Positions 7,657-16,073 of a stretch of DNA of 64,000 nucleotides are shown piece by piece. The notes under the pieces are model-generated. The model searched no databases. It worked only from the letters and a program-made list of their open reading frames with translations, and had not been told where the DNA came from. The position numbers were made by a program, and so were the translations under genes. Where the stretch lies: contig JAIUPH010000011.1 in the NCBI GenBank assembly GCA_020161065.1, positions 1 through 64,000 on the forward strand, written 5' to 3'. Origin of the DNA: Pseudomonadota bacterium. Its GTDB lineage: Bacteria; Pseudomonadota; Gammaproteobacteria; Burkholderiales; Burkholderiaceae_C. The number at the start of each line of letters is the position of its first letter. Position 1 is the stretch's first letter.

Positions 7657-8748
7657 TCAAGCGGCGAAGCGCGCCACCGCCTCTTCGTTCCAATCGATGC
7701 CGGTCCCGGGCTCGTGCGGGCACACGGCCTTGCCATCGGCGAATGTCAGCGGCCGGGCCAGCACGGCGCCGGCGAGGTCCATGCGCTCCAGCCAGTGCGC
7801 GGTGGGCGTCACGGCCAGCAGGTGCACCGAGACCTCGGGGAAGATGTGGCTCGACATCGGCACGCCGGCCGCCTGCGCGATGGACGCCGCGCGCAGCCAG
7901 CCGGTGACGCCGCCGATCTTCATCGCGTCGGGCATGGCGAGGTCGCAGGCCCCGGCCTCGATGGCGCGTTGCATCTCCAGCGGCCCGCACCAGTTCTCGC
8001 CCATCTGGATGGGCAGGCCGTGCTGGCGCAACCTGGCGTGGCCGGCCAGATCCTCCTGCACGGTGGGCTCTTCGACCCAGGCGACCTGCTCCTCGCGCAG
8101 CGCCTGGATGCGGCGTTGCGCCTCCGGCACCGTCAGGCCCTGGTTGTAGTCGACCATGATCTGCACGTCAGGTCCGACCGCCGCGCGCAGTGCGCGCACG
8201 ATCGCCAGGTCTTGCTGCAGGCTGGGGTAGCCGATCTTGGTCTTGATCGCGCGATAGCCGGCTGCAGCGGCCGCCGCCGCGCGGCGCACGCCGAGGTCGA
8301 GCCCGTCCATGCTGTGGCTGTCGTAGGCCGGCAGCTCGCGCGGCGTGCCGCCCAGCAGCGTCACGAGCGGCACGCCCTGGTGCAAGGCCAGCGCATCCCA
8401 CACCGCCATGTCGATGCCGGCGCAAGCCATGATCGCCAGGCCCGGGCGACCGAGCAGGCGCAGGCGCGACGCAAACCACTGGTCGATGTCGAACGGCGCC
8501 AGCGGCTGCCCGACGATGGCGGCGCCGAACGATTCCAGCAGCGTCTTCGTGGCCTGCAGCGCCAGGGGCGTGTAGGTGAACACGTAGGAACGGCCGGTCA
8601 CGCCGGCGTCGGTGTGCAGGTCGACCAGCACCAGCGGCGAGGTGGCGACGATGCCGACGCTGGTGCGAACCGGAAATTCCAGCGGCACGTTCACGGCACG
8701 CGCCGCCAGCGCGGTGATCTTCGGCGCCATCATCGGTGCGCGCGCCAT
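7657..8748 (-). CDS. mdlA: Mandelate racemase
   Basis: 363-residue enolase-superfamily enzyme that interconverts (R)- and (S)-mandelate. It follows the Pseudomonas putida enzyme through its whole length, and all catalytic positions are kept: K169 and K171 in AIKTKIGYP, metal ligands D200 (MVDYNQ), E226 (WVEEPT) and E251 (QMGENW), the D274/H301 pair (MPDAMKIGG, SSHIFPE) and E321 (HWLERMDLAG). This is much closer than a generic muconate-cycloisomerase relative. Starts at M1, M6 or M7 are all possible. The gene is followed by nothing else on its strand until the nitrilase cluster and lies 15 bp after the LuxR-type gene, suggesting cotranscription. Confidence 0.85.
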   Translation of the reverse strand: MARAPMMAPKITALAARAVNVPLEFPVRTSVGIVATSPLVLVDLHTDAGVTGRSYVFTYTPLALQATKTLLESFGAAIVGQPLAPFDIDQWFASRLRLLGRPGLAIMACAGIDMAVWDALALHQGVPLVTLLGGTPRELPAYDSHSMDGLDLGVRRAAAAAAAGYRAIKTKIGYPSLQQDLAIVRALRAAVGPDVQIMVDYNQGLTVPEAQRRIQALREEQVAWVEEPTVQEDLAGHARLRQHGLPIQMGENWCGPLEMQRAIEAGACDLAMPDAMKIGGVTGWLRAASIAQAAGVPMSSHIFPEVSVHLLAVTPTAHWLERMDLAGAVLARPLTFADGKAVCPHEPGTGIDWNEEAVARFAA

Positions 8749-8763
8749 CGCGGGCCTGTGCCT

Positions 8764-9600
8764 TCAGTTGACGGCGGTTCGGCCCAGCGTCTGGCGACGC
8801 GCATCGACGAGTGCCTGCACGCGCGAAGCCAGGCCGGCGCGGTTGTCGGTCTGCAGCTTCCGGAACGCGTTGGCGAGGTGGAAGCGCACCGTCGGGTAGC
8901 CCACTTCCAGGCGGCGTGCAATCTGCTTGTCGGCGCAGCCGCAGGCCACCAGCCAGGCCACCTCGGCCTCGCGTTGGCTGAGGCGCGCGCAGCGCTGCAG
9001 CAGTTCTTCGGCGCGCTCGGTGGATTCACAGGCCGGCGCCGCCGTGCGGTCCCAGCACAGGCGGCCCAGCGCCGCGGCGATGGCCGGCTCGACCATGCGC
9101 ATCAGTTCGACATCGTTCGGCTCGAAGTTGCCGCGCTCGCGCTTGCGCCAGATGCGGAAGTCGCCGACCGCCGCCTCGCGCTCGAAGAAGTAGACGTTGA
9201 TGCCCCAGTGCATCTGCTCGGGGCGCAGGAAGTCGTTGAAGAACTCGGTCTTCGCGAGATCGGGCTGCCGCAGCACCTGGGTGGCCACGGTGGGGCGGCG
9301 GCGCTCCATCATCGGGAACGTCAGCGGGTCGATGAAGCGGAAGTGGTCGTCCCAGTGGCGCAGGCTGTCGGCCGACACGTTGACGGCGGTGAACCGCTCG
9401 AAGCGAGCCACCTCCGCATTCCACACCATCGACACGTACTGATCGGCCGCCAACAGTTCCAGCATCGGCAAGGCCAGGGCTTCGCGCAACGCATCGCCGT
9501 CGGTGGCCTCCGCCAACAGCCGCATGACATCACCGAGCGCTCGCGTCTGGGTCGTGGACAGGTGCATGGTGGGCCTTCGGCAAACTTCGTGCAAACGCAA
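8764..9600 (-). CDS. LuxR-type transcriptional regulator
   Basis: 278 residues (or 267 from the ATG at 9567, MHLSTTQ). The C-terminal LuxR helix-turn-helix is clear: LSQREAEVAWLVACGCADKQ, then LEVGYPTVRFHLANAFRKL. The N-terminal half resembles a GAF/PAS-like sensor, not a well-defined acyl-homoserine-lactone domain. It is upstream of the mandelate racemase on the same strand and divergent from the amidase-transporter operon, so it probably controls both. A lux-box-like inverted repeat lies in the intergenic region. Confidence 0.8.
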   Translation of the reverse strand: MRLHEVCRRPTMHLSTTQTRALGDVMRLLAEATDGDALREALALPMLELLAADQYVSMVWNAEVARFERFTAVNVSADSLRHWDDHFRFIDPLTFPMMERRRPTVATQVLRQPDLAKTEFFNDFLRPEQMHWGINVYFFEREAAVGDFRIWRKRERGNFEPNDVELMRMVEPAIAAALGRLCWDRTAAPACESTERAEELLQRCARLSQREAEVAWLVACGCADKQIARRLEVGYPTVRFHLANAFRKLQTDNRAGLASRVQALVDARRQTLGRTAVN

Positions 9601-9652
9601 CTCGTCGGATCGTAGGCAGGCCCCGTGGCGCCTGAATCGGTGCAGACCCCCA

Positions 9653-9672
9653 CCCTAGCGATCCTGATAGGT
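9653..9672. promoter_or_regulatory. Candidate LuxR-type operator
   Basis: The 20-bp stretch is an inverted repeat with the geometry CCTA-N10-TAGG (54-57 and 68-71 of 96xx), similar to the CTG-N10-CAG plan of lux boxes. It lies between the divergent LuxR-type gene and the amidase operon, about 54 bp upstream of the amidase start. Assignment to this regulator is inferred from position and spacing. Confidence 0.35.
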
Positions 9673-9725
9673 GTCCGCCGACCGCCCGGCTCCTAACCTG
9701 CGCGCTGCCGATTTTCGGAGACGCC

Positions 9726-11132
9726 ATGGACCTCATCGACTGCACCGCCACCGAGATTCTCAAGGCACTGGAACGCGGCTCCGCCAGCAGCACCGAACTG
9801 GCCGAGCAATGGATCGCGCGCACCGAGCAGGCGTCGGTGCTGAACGGCTACGTCAGCTTCGACGCCGCCGGTCTGCTGCAGCAAGCCGCACAGGCCGACG
9901 CGCGCCGGGCGGCGGGCGAGCGCCTGCCGCTGCTGGGCCTGCCGATCGCGCTGAAGGACAACATCGATGCGGTCGGCTTCCCTTGCGGCAACGGCACCGG
10001 CGCCCTGCACGGCCGCCATCCCGTCGGCGACGCCGAACTGGTGCGCCGGCTGCGCGCGGCCGGTGCGCTCATCGCCGGCAAGGTCGGCCTGCATGAGCTG
10101 GCCTTCGGCATCACGACGAACAATGCCGTCACCGGCGCGGTGCGCAACCCGTGGGACCTGTCGCGCATTCCCGGCGGCAGCAGCGGCGGCTCGGGCGCGG
10201 TGGTGGCCGCGCGCCTGGTGCCCGCGGCGATCGGCACCGACACCGGCGGCTCGGTGCGCGTGCCGGCGGCGCTGTGCGGCGTGGCCGGTCTTCGGCCCAG
10301 CGTCGGCCGGGTCAGCGCCGACGGCATCGCGCCGATCTCGGCGACGCGCGATACCGCCGGGCCGTTGGCGCGGAGCGTGGCCGACCTGAGCCTGCTGGAC
10401 GGCGTGCTCACCGGCGACGCGGCGGCGCCGCCCGACGTGTCGCTGCGCGGCCTTCGCCTGGGCCTGCCGCAGACGTACTTCTGGGAAGACCTGGAGCCCG
10501 GCGTGCGCGCGCAGGCGCAAGCCGCGGTGGCCGCGCTGCGGGCCGCCGGCGCCGAGATCGTTGCGGTCGATCTGCCGGGCATCGCGCAGCTCGATGGCGA
10601 GGTCAGCTTCGTCGTCGCGCTGTACGAATTCGTGCGCGACATGACGGCGTATCTGCGCGACCGCTCGCGCGGCATCGGCTTCGAGCAGCTCATCGCCGGC
10701 ATCGGCAGTGCCGACGTGAGGGCCATCGCCGGCCCGCTGCTCGGCGAAGGCGCCGTTCCGGAGGCCGCGTACCGCCAGGCGCTGGAAGCGCGCAAGCGCC
10801 TGCAGGCCTTGTATGCCGAGACGTTTGCCAAGTCCGGTGTCGCCGCGCTGGTCTTTCCCACCACGCCGAGCACGGCCGCGCGCATCGGCGACGACGAAAC
10901 CTTCGATTTCAGCGGCCGCGCCTGCCCGACCTTCGCCACCTTCATCCGCAATGCCGACCCCGGCAGCAATGCGGCGCTGCCGGGCCTCTCGCTGCCGATC
11001 GGCCTGAGCCACGGGTTGCCCGTCGGTCTGGCGCTCGACGGCCCGGCCGGCAGCGATCGCCGCTTGCTGGCCATCGGCGCGGCCGTCGAGGCGGCCCTGC
11101 CCCCGATGCCGCTGGCGCCCGTCCCGCGCTGA
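9726..11132 (+). CDS. Amidase-signature hydrolase (possible mandelamide hydrolase)
   Basis: 468-residue amidase-signature enzyme. The Ser-cisSer-Lys triad is intact with the family's exact spacing: K77 (IALKDNID), S152 in PGGSSGGSG and nucleophile S176 in TDTGGSVRVPAALCG. It hydrolyses a carboxamide to acid and ammonia. GatA is unlikely, since there is no gatB/gatC beside it. Its place next to mandelate racemase and a nitrilase suggests a role like MdlY, the mandelamide hydrolase of P. putida, or cleavage of an amide released from nitrile hydrolysis. It is first in an operon with a Liv-type transporter 45 bp downstream. Confidence 0.82.
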   Translation: MDLIDCTATEILKALERGSASSTELAEQWIARTEQASVLNGYVSFDAAGLLQQAAQADARRAAGERLPLLGLPIALKDNIDAVGFPCGNGTGALHGRHPVGDAELVRRLRAAGALIAGKVGLHELAFGITTNNAVTGAVRNPWDLSRIPGGSSGGSGAVVAARLVPAAIGTDTGGSVRVPAALCGVAGLRPSVGRVSADGIAPISATRDTAGPLARSVADLSLLDGVLTGDAAAPPDVSLRGLRLGLPQTYFWEDLEPGVRAQAQAAVAALRAAGAEIVAVDLPGIAQLDGEVSFVVALYEFVRDMTAYLRDRSRGIGFEQLIAGIGSADVRAIAGPLLGEGAVPEAAYRQALEARKRLQALYAETFAKSGVAALVFPTTPSTAARIGDDETFDFSGRACPTFATFIRNADPGSNAALPGLSLPIGLSHGLPVGLALDGPAGSDRRLLAIGAAVEAALPPMPLAPVPR

Positions 11133-11177
11133 CGAACCCTTTTCGCACGACCCCTTGCATCCACCCAGGAGAATCCC

Positions 11178-12329
11178 ATGGACCGTCGCCTGTTCCTGCA
11201 ATCGACCGCCGCGGCTTCGGTGCTCGGCGTTGCGCACCCCGTCTTCGCCGCAGACGCCGTCAAGGTCGCGGTGATGATTCCGCAAAGCGGCCCTGCCGGC
11301 CTGTTCGGCCCATCGGCCAAGGCCTGTGCCGAACTCGCCGCGGAGACCATCAATGCGCGCGGCGGCCTGCTCGGCCAGAAGATCGAGCTGCTGTTCGGCG
11401 ACGCCGGCCTGGCGCCGGCCGAAGCGTCGCAGGCCGCGCTCAAGCTCTGGAAGGGTTCCGGCGCCGCCGCCGTGATCGGCATGCACGACAGCGCCGTGCG
11501 CGGCGCGCTGGTCGGCCTGTTCAAGGGCCAGGTGCCGTACTTCTACACGCCCGTGTACGAAGGCGGCGAATGCGCCAAGGGCACCTACGTCAACGGCGAG
11601 ACCCCGCAGCAGCAACTGCAGCCGGTGATCCCCTGGATCGCCGCGGAACGCAAGCCGAAGAAGTGGTACCTGATCGGCAACGACTACATCTGGGGCCGCA
11701 ACACCAACGCCGCGGCCAAGGGCTACATCGAGAAGACCGGTGCCCAGGTGGTGGGCGACGAATACCTGCCGTTCACGGTGGACAACTTCGACGCCAGCCT
11801 CGCGCGCATCCGCGACAGCGGCGCCGATGCGGTGCTGGTCTCGCTGGTCGGCGGCGCGTCGGTCGGCTTCAACAAGGCCTTCGCGAGCTTCGGCCTGGCC
11901 GACAAGGCGCTGCGCCTGGGCACGCTGATCGAGGAGAACACGCTCGCCGGCATCGGCCTGGCCAACGCGAAGAACCTCTATTCCAGCGCCGGCTATTTCG
12001 CCAACATCGCAACGCCGGCGGCGCAGGCCTTCGCCGCGGCCTACGGCAAGCGCTTCGGCCCGCAGGCACCGGCGCTCAATGGCCTCGCGGAGTCCACCTA
12101 CGAGGGCTTTCTGATGCTCGAAGCCGTGGCCAGGAAGGCCGGCGCCCTGAGCGTGGCGAAGATGGACGCGGCTTGCGAAGGCGCTTCCTACAGCGGGCCC
12201 CGCGGCGCCGTCACCATGAAGGCCCGCCACGTCGAGCAGGACGTCTACGTCGCCGATGTCGCCGACAAGGGCTTCCGCGTCGTCAAGACCTTCTCGCACG
12301 TCAGCTCGGGCCAGACCTGCAAGGCGTGA
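11178..12329 (+). CDS. Branched-chain/amide-type ABC substrate-binding protein
   Basis: 383-residue periplasmic-binding protein of the Peripla_BP_6 (LivJ/AmiC/UrtA) type. The N-terminus MDRRLFLQSTAAASVLGVAH is a signal peptide with an RR pair, cut near VFAADA. Then come VKVAVMIPQSGPAGLFG, ETINARGGLLGQKIELLFGDA and GEYLPF-like strands typical of the fold. It resembles the urea/short-chain-amide branch (KKWYLIGNDYIWGRNTN) more than LivJ. With the amidase upstream, an amide or aromatic amide/acid ligand is a reasonable guess. Start chosen by the AGGAG about eight bases before. Confidence 0.82.
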   Translation: MDRRLFLQSTAAASVLGVAHPVFAADAVKVAVMIPQSGPAGLFGPSAKACAELAAETINARGGLLGQKIELLFGDAGLAPAEASQAALKLWKGSGAAAVIGMHDSAVRGALVGLFKGQVPYFYTPVYEGGECAKGTYVNGETPQQQLQPVIPWIAAERKPKKWYLIGNDYIWGRNTNAAAKGYIEKTGAQVVGDEYLPFTVDNFDASLARIRDSGADAVLVSLVGGASVGFNKAFASFGLADKALRLGTLIEENTLAGIGLANAKNLYSSAGYFANIATPAAQAFAAAYGKRFGPQAPALNGLAESTYEGFLMLEAVARKAGALSVAKMDAACEGASYSGPRGAVTMKARHVEQDVYVADVADKGFRVVKTFSHVSSGQTCKA

Positions 12330-12333
12330 CGAC

Positions 12334-13188
12334 ATGGACGGCGGCACGCTGCTGCACGCGCTGAACCTCGTCTACGAGCTGTCGACGCTGGCGCTGACCA
12401 CGCTCGGCCTGGCCGTGGTGTTCGGCCTGCTGGGCGTCATGAACATGGCGCACGGCGAGTTCGTGATGATCGGCGCGTACTCGGTCGTCGCCGTGCAGCA
12501 ATGGGGCCTGCCGACGCTGGCCGCCTTCCCGCTGGCGATCGCGGTCTGCGCGGCGCTCGGCTGGGTCGTCGAGCGCTGGCTGATCCGGCCGCTGTATCGG
12601 CGCCCGTTCGACACCTTGCTCGCGACCTGGGCGCTCGCGATGCTGATGCGCAAGGTCGTCGAGGCCATCTGGGGCAAGGGCTTCCGCAATGTCGACGACG
12701 CGCTGACCGTCGCGGTGCCGATCGGCAACACCTCGTACCCGGCCTACCGCCTGGGCCTCATCGCGCTGACGATCGTGCTGCTGGCGGCGCTGGTCTTCTG
12801 GTACCGGCGCAGCAGCGCAGGGCTGCGCGTGCGCGCGATGACCGGCAACCCGATGCTCGCGCAGGCGCTCGGCATCGACACGCAGCGGCTGGCCTCGCGC
12901 ACCTTCATCGTCGGCGTGGTGCTGGCCGGCGCGGCCGGGGTGATGCTGGCGCCGCTGATCCGCATCGAGCCCGGCATCGGCGTCGACTACCTGCTGGACG
13001 CGTTCTTCGTGCTCGTCGTCGGCGGGCTCGGCACGCTCGGCGGCCTGGCCGGCGGCGTCGGCGTCATCGGCGGCTCGCAGGCCCTCGTCAGCAGCCTCTT
13101 CGGGCAGACCAGCGGCTATGCCGTCGTCCTGGTCATCTCGATCCTCTTTCTCTGGCTGAAGCCCGATGGCATCTTCGCTCGCCGCTGA
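12334..13188 (+). CDS. LivH/UrtB-type ABC permease
   Basis: 284 residues, about eight hydrophobic helices. Family marks are LGLAVVFGLLGVMNMAHGEFVMIGAY near the start and VVGGLGTLGGLAGGVGVIGG near the end. The ATG at 12334 is four bases after the binding-protein stop; an in-frame upstream extension lies inside that gene and is rejected. Its 3' end overlaps the next gene by 23 bp. It forms the transmembrane channel with the next product. Confidence 0.85.
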   Translation: MDGGTLLHALNLVYELSTLALTTLGLAVVFGLLGVMNMAHGEFVMIGAYSVVAVQQWGLPTLAAFPLAIAVCAALGWVVERWLIRPLYRRPFDTLLATWALAMLMRKVVEAIWGKGFRNVDDALTVAVPIGNTSYPAYRLGLIALTIVLLAALVFWYRRSSAGLRVRAMTGNPMLAQALGIDTQRLASRTFIVGVVLAGAAGVMLAPLIRIEPGIGVDYLLDAFFVLVVGGLGTLGGLAGGVGVIGGSQALVSSLFGQTSGYAVVLVISILFLWLKPDGIFARR

Positions 13189-14971
13189 GTCGCGGGCCGC
13201 TTCATCGCGCGATCCCCGCCCGCGCGGCCGGTCGCTGTGGCCGGCCGCGACGCTGGCGGCGGCGCTGATCGCCCTGCCGTTCGCCGGCAACGACTTCATC
13301 GCCTACCAGGTCGCGCTGTTCCTCATCTACGGCATCGCGACGCAGGGCGTCGCGCTGTGCTGGGGCCGGCTCGGGTTTCTGCCGCTGGGCCACTCGCTGT
13401 TCTTCGGCCTGGGCGCCTACATCGCCGGCGGCGCGGCCAAGGCCGGCGCCGCGCAGCCGCTGTGGTGGCTGGCCTTTCCGCTGGCGCTGCTGCTGCCGGC
13501 ACTGCTGGCCTGGGTCGTCGCGCGCCTGATCTTCGCGCGCAGCATGCGCAGCGGCCCGTACTTCTCGCTGATCACGCTGGCGATGACCATGCTCGGCTTC
13601 CTCGCGGCCCAGCAATGGAGCAGCATAACCGGCGGATTCAACGGCATGGGCAACATCCCCGAGCCGCCCGGGCTGGAGCGCTACTCCACGCTTTACTGGC
13701 TGGTGGCCGCGGCCGCCGTGGCCAGCACCGCCACGCTGGGCGTGCTGGTGGGCCGTCCGCTCGGCGTCCTGTGGCGGGCGATCGCGCAGAACGAAGAGCG
13801 CATGCAGCTCTTCGGCTACGCCACCGACCACGTCAAGGCCAACGCCTACGCCTTCTCGGCCTTGCTCGCGGCGGGCGCGGGAGCGCTCTTCGCCACGCAC
13901 CAGGGCATCGTCACGCCGCAGGCGATGAGCTTCGTGCTGGCGACCGAGTTCGTCATCTGGGCCGCCGTGGGCGGCAAGGCCAGCCCGCTGGGGGCCTTGC
14001 TGGGCGCCGTCGTCGTCGGCTATGCGTCCGCCGAGCTGCGCGACCACTTCGCGATGTGGGAGGTCTTCGTCGGCCTGCTGTTCATCGCGGTGGTGCGCTT
14101 CCTGCCGGACGGCATCGCGGGGCTCGCGGGCCTTGCCGGGTTCGGCGGCAAGCCGGCGCGTCGCAACGCGAACGTGGCGATCACGCCTTTGCCGGCGCCG
14201 CCCAGCTCGGCGCCGAAACAGGTGCCGGCACTCGTCTTCGACGACGTCCGCTCGACGCAGGGCGGCGTGCGCATCCTCGACGGCTTGAGCTTCAGGCTCG
14301 CAGGGCCCGGCATTCGCGCGGTCATCGGCCCCAACGGCGCCGGCAAGACCTCGGCCTTCAACGTGCTGACGGGGCGGCTGCCGGTCACCGGCGGGCACAT
14401 CCAGGTGGGCGGTCGCGACGTGACCGGTTGGACCGCCTGGCGCGTTGCCCGCCTGGGCGTCGGCCGCAAGATGCAGGTGCCGTCGGTGTTTGCCGACCTG
14501 AGCGTCCGCGAGAACCTGTCGGTCGCCCTCTGGGCCGGGCGGCTGCACGGCAGGGCCGCGCTGCGCCGGGCGCCACAAGCCTGGTGCACGCCGCTGCTCG
14601 AAGAGATGCTCGGCTGCTTCCCGGAGCTGGCCGCTTCGCTCGATGTGCCGGCCAGCCGGCTCTCGCAAGGCCACCGGCAGGCGCTGGAGTTCGTGATGAC
14701 GGTCTTGCCCGAGCCGCACCTGCTGCTGCTGGACGAGCCCTGCGCCGGGCTCTCGCCGGCCGAGACGCAGCGGATGATCCAGGTGATCGTGCGCGCCGTG
14801 CGGCGCCTTGGCGCCGGCGCCTTGTTGATCGAACATGACCTGGCGGCGGTGGCGGCGCTCGACGGCGAGGTCTATGTGCTCCATCAGGGCCGGATGCTCG
14901 CGCAGGGATCGCTGCAAGACCTGCAAGCGGATCCGGCCGTGCGGGCCGTCTACGCCGGCGCCCGCAAATGA
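13166..14971 (+). CDS. LivM-LivG fusion: ABC permease joined to ATPase
   Basis: 601 residues. Residues 1-320 are a LivM/UrtC permease (MSFVLATEFVIWAAVGGKASPLGALLGA near 255). A Pro/Ala-rich linker (about 322-352) leads to a complete ABC ATPase. The ATPase has Walker A in GPNGAGKTSAFN, Walker B in HLLLLDEPCAGLSP and an H-loop in LLIEHDLAAV. The signature motif is LSQGHRQ rather than LSGGQ, like UrtD-type ATPases. The fusion replaces two genes normally separate (livM, livG). It overlaps the preceding gene by 23 bp and the LivF gene by four (ATGA). No frame break is visible in the linker. Confidence 0.85.
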   Translation: MASSLAAESRAASSRDPRPRGRSLWPAATLAAALIALPFAGNDFIAYQVALFLIYGIATQGVALCWGRLGFLPLGHSLFFGLGAYIAGGAAKAGAAQPLWWLAFPLALLLPALLAWVVARLIFARSMRSGPYFSLITLAMTMLGFLAAQQWSSITGGFNGMGNIPEPPGLERYSTLYWLVAAAAVASTATLGVLVGRPLGVLWRAIAQNEERMQLFGYATDHVKANAYAFSALLAAGAGALFATHQGIVTPQAMSFVLATEFVIWAAVGGKASPLGALLGAVVVGYASAELRDHFAMWEVFVGLLFIAVVRFLPDGIAGLAGLAGFGGKPARRNANVAITPLPAPPSSAPKQVPALVFDDVRSTQGGVRILDGLSFRLAGPGIRAVIGPNGAGKTSAFNVLTGRLPVTGGHIQVGGRDVTGWTAWRVARLGVGRKMQVPSVFADLSVRENLSVALWAGRLHGRAALRRAPQAWCTPLLEEMLGCFPELAASLDVPASRLSQGHRQALEFVMTVLPEPHLLLLDEPCAGLSPAETQRMIQVIVRAVRRLGAGALLIEHDLAAVAALDGEVYVLHQGRMLAQGSLQDLQADPAVRAVYAGARK

Positions 14972-15663
14972 CTGCGATCGCGCTGACGTTTGAAGACCTG
15001 GTGTGCGGCTACGGCGACACGATGGTCGTGAGAGGCGTGTCGGGCCGCGTGCAGGCCGGCAGCGTGCTCGGCATCGTCGGCCGCAACGGGGTCGGCAAGT
15101 CGACGCTGCTGAAATGCCTGGCCGGCTTTCTGCCGGTGTCCGGCGGCCAGGTGCGGTGGCGTGACCGCGACCTGAGCGGCGTTCCGGCACACGCCCGGCT
15201 GGCCCGCGGCATCGCCTACGCGCCGCAGGAGAACGTGGTGTTCGGCGAGCTCACGGTCGAAGAAAACCTGTGGCTGCACCTGCCGGACCGCAACGCGGCG
15301 CGCTACCACCCGCTGCTGCAGGCCTTTCCGCGAATCGGCGAGCGGCTGAAGCAGCGCGCCGGGCTGCTGAGCGGCGGCGAGCGCAAGCTGCTGTCCTTCA
15401 CGCGGACGATGGGCCTGCAAGCCACGCTGGCGATGCTGGACGAGCCGACCGAGGGCGTGCAGCCCGAGAACATCGACCGCATGGCCCAGGTGGTCGGCCG
15501 CCTGAAAGCAGCGGGGCACGGCTTCGTCGTCGTCGAGCAGAACCTGAGCTTCATCGAGCAGGTCGCCGACCATGTGCTGGTGCTCGATCACGGCGAGCGC
15601 GTGCTGGCCGGCACGCTGGCGGACCTCGGGCGCGCGGCGATCGAGAAGCACCTGATGGTCTAG
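14968..15663 (+). CDS. LivF/UrtE-type ABC ATPase
   Basis: 231-residue ATPase, normal LivF length. Walker [17 protein letters not shown] (about 34-49), signature [12 protein letters not shown], Walker [16 protein letters not shown] (with EGVQP as in UrtE), H-loop VVVEQNLSF. It is the partner of the fused ATPase domain, completing an asymmetric ATPase pair. The start overlaps the previous stop (ATGA). Its TAG stop lies in a CTAG whose complement is also the stop of the convergent amnD gene. Confidence 0.85.
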   Translation: MTAIALTFEDLVCGYGDTMVVRGVSGRVQAGSVLGIVGRNGVGKSTLLKCLAGFLPVSGGQVRWRDRDLSGVPAHARLARGIAYAPQENVVFGELTVEENLWLHLPDRNAARYHPLLQAFPRIGERLKQRAGLLSGGERKLLSFTRTMGLQATLAMLDEPTEGVQPENIDRMAQVVGRLKAAGHGFVVVEQNLSFIEQVADHVLVLDHGERVLAGTLADLGRAAIEKHLMV

Positions 15664-16073
15664 GGCTTGTAGGCCACCGCCTTGATCTCGATGCGCAGCT
15701 GCGGGTGCGGCAGCTGGTGAACGGCAACGGTCGTGCGCGCCGGCCCGTCGAAGCCGAAGAACTCGCCGTACACCGCGTTGTAGCCGCCGAAGTCGGCCAT
15801 GTCGACGAGGAAGGTCGTGACTTCGACGACGTCCTCGAGGCCGGCGCCGACGCTCTCGAGAATGTCGCGGATGTTCTCGATCACCGCGCGCGTCTGCTCG
15901 CGGATGTCGAGGCTCAGCGTGCCCATCGCATCGGCGCTCGCGCCGGCGATGCTGTTGTCCGGCCGGCGCGAGCTGGTGCCGGAGACGAACAGAAAATCGC
16001 CGGCCCGCTTCACGTGCGGGAAGCGGCCGCGCGGCGTGGCCTTGCCGGGCACGACGGTGGCATCTTTGCTCAT
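15660..16073 (-). CDS. amnD: 2-aminomuconate deaminase (RidA family)
   Basis: 137-residue RidA/YjgF-family protein. The pattern [21 protein letters not shown], then [32 protein letters not shown] and [13 protein letters not shown], matches the 2-aminomuconate deaminase branch (AmnD/NbaF) rather than housekeeping RidA. It removes the amino group of 2-aminomuconate to give 4-oxalocrotonate. It is last in the amn operon, overlapping the decarboxylase gene by four bases. The context amnB-A...C-F-E-D fixes the function better than sequence alone, since RidA proteins are hard to separate. Confidence 0.8.
   Translation of the reverse strand: MSKDATVVPGKATPRGRFPHVKRAGDFLFVSGTSSRRPDNSIAGASADAMGTLSLDIREQTRAVIENIRDILESVGAGLEDVVEVTTFLVDMADFGGYNAVYGEFFGFDGPARTTVAVHQLPHPQLRIEIKAVAYKP

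Noticed and set aside
9726-11132. Amidase as GatA of the Glu-tRNA amidotransferase
   Set aside because: No gatB or gatC is adjacent; the operon carries a transporter, and the place beside mandelate racemase fits a catabolic amidase.
9693-12347. An 884-residue minus-strand open frame
   Set aside because: Antisense to the amidase and binding-protein genes, which have intact catalytic or family motifs.
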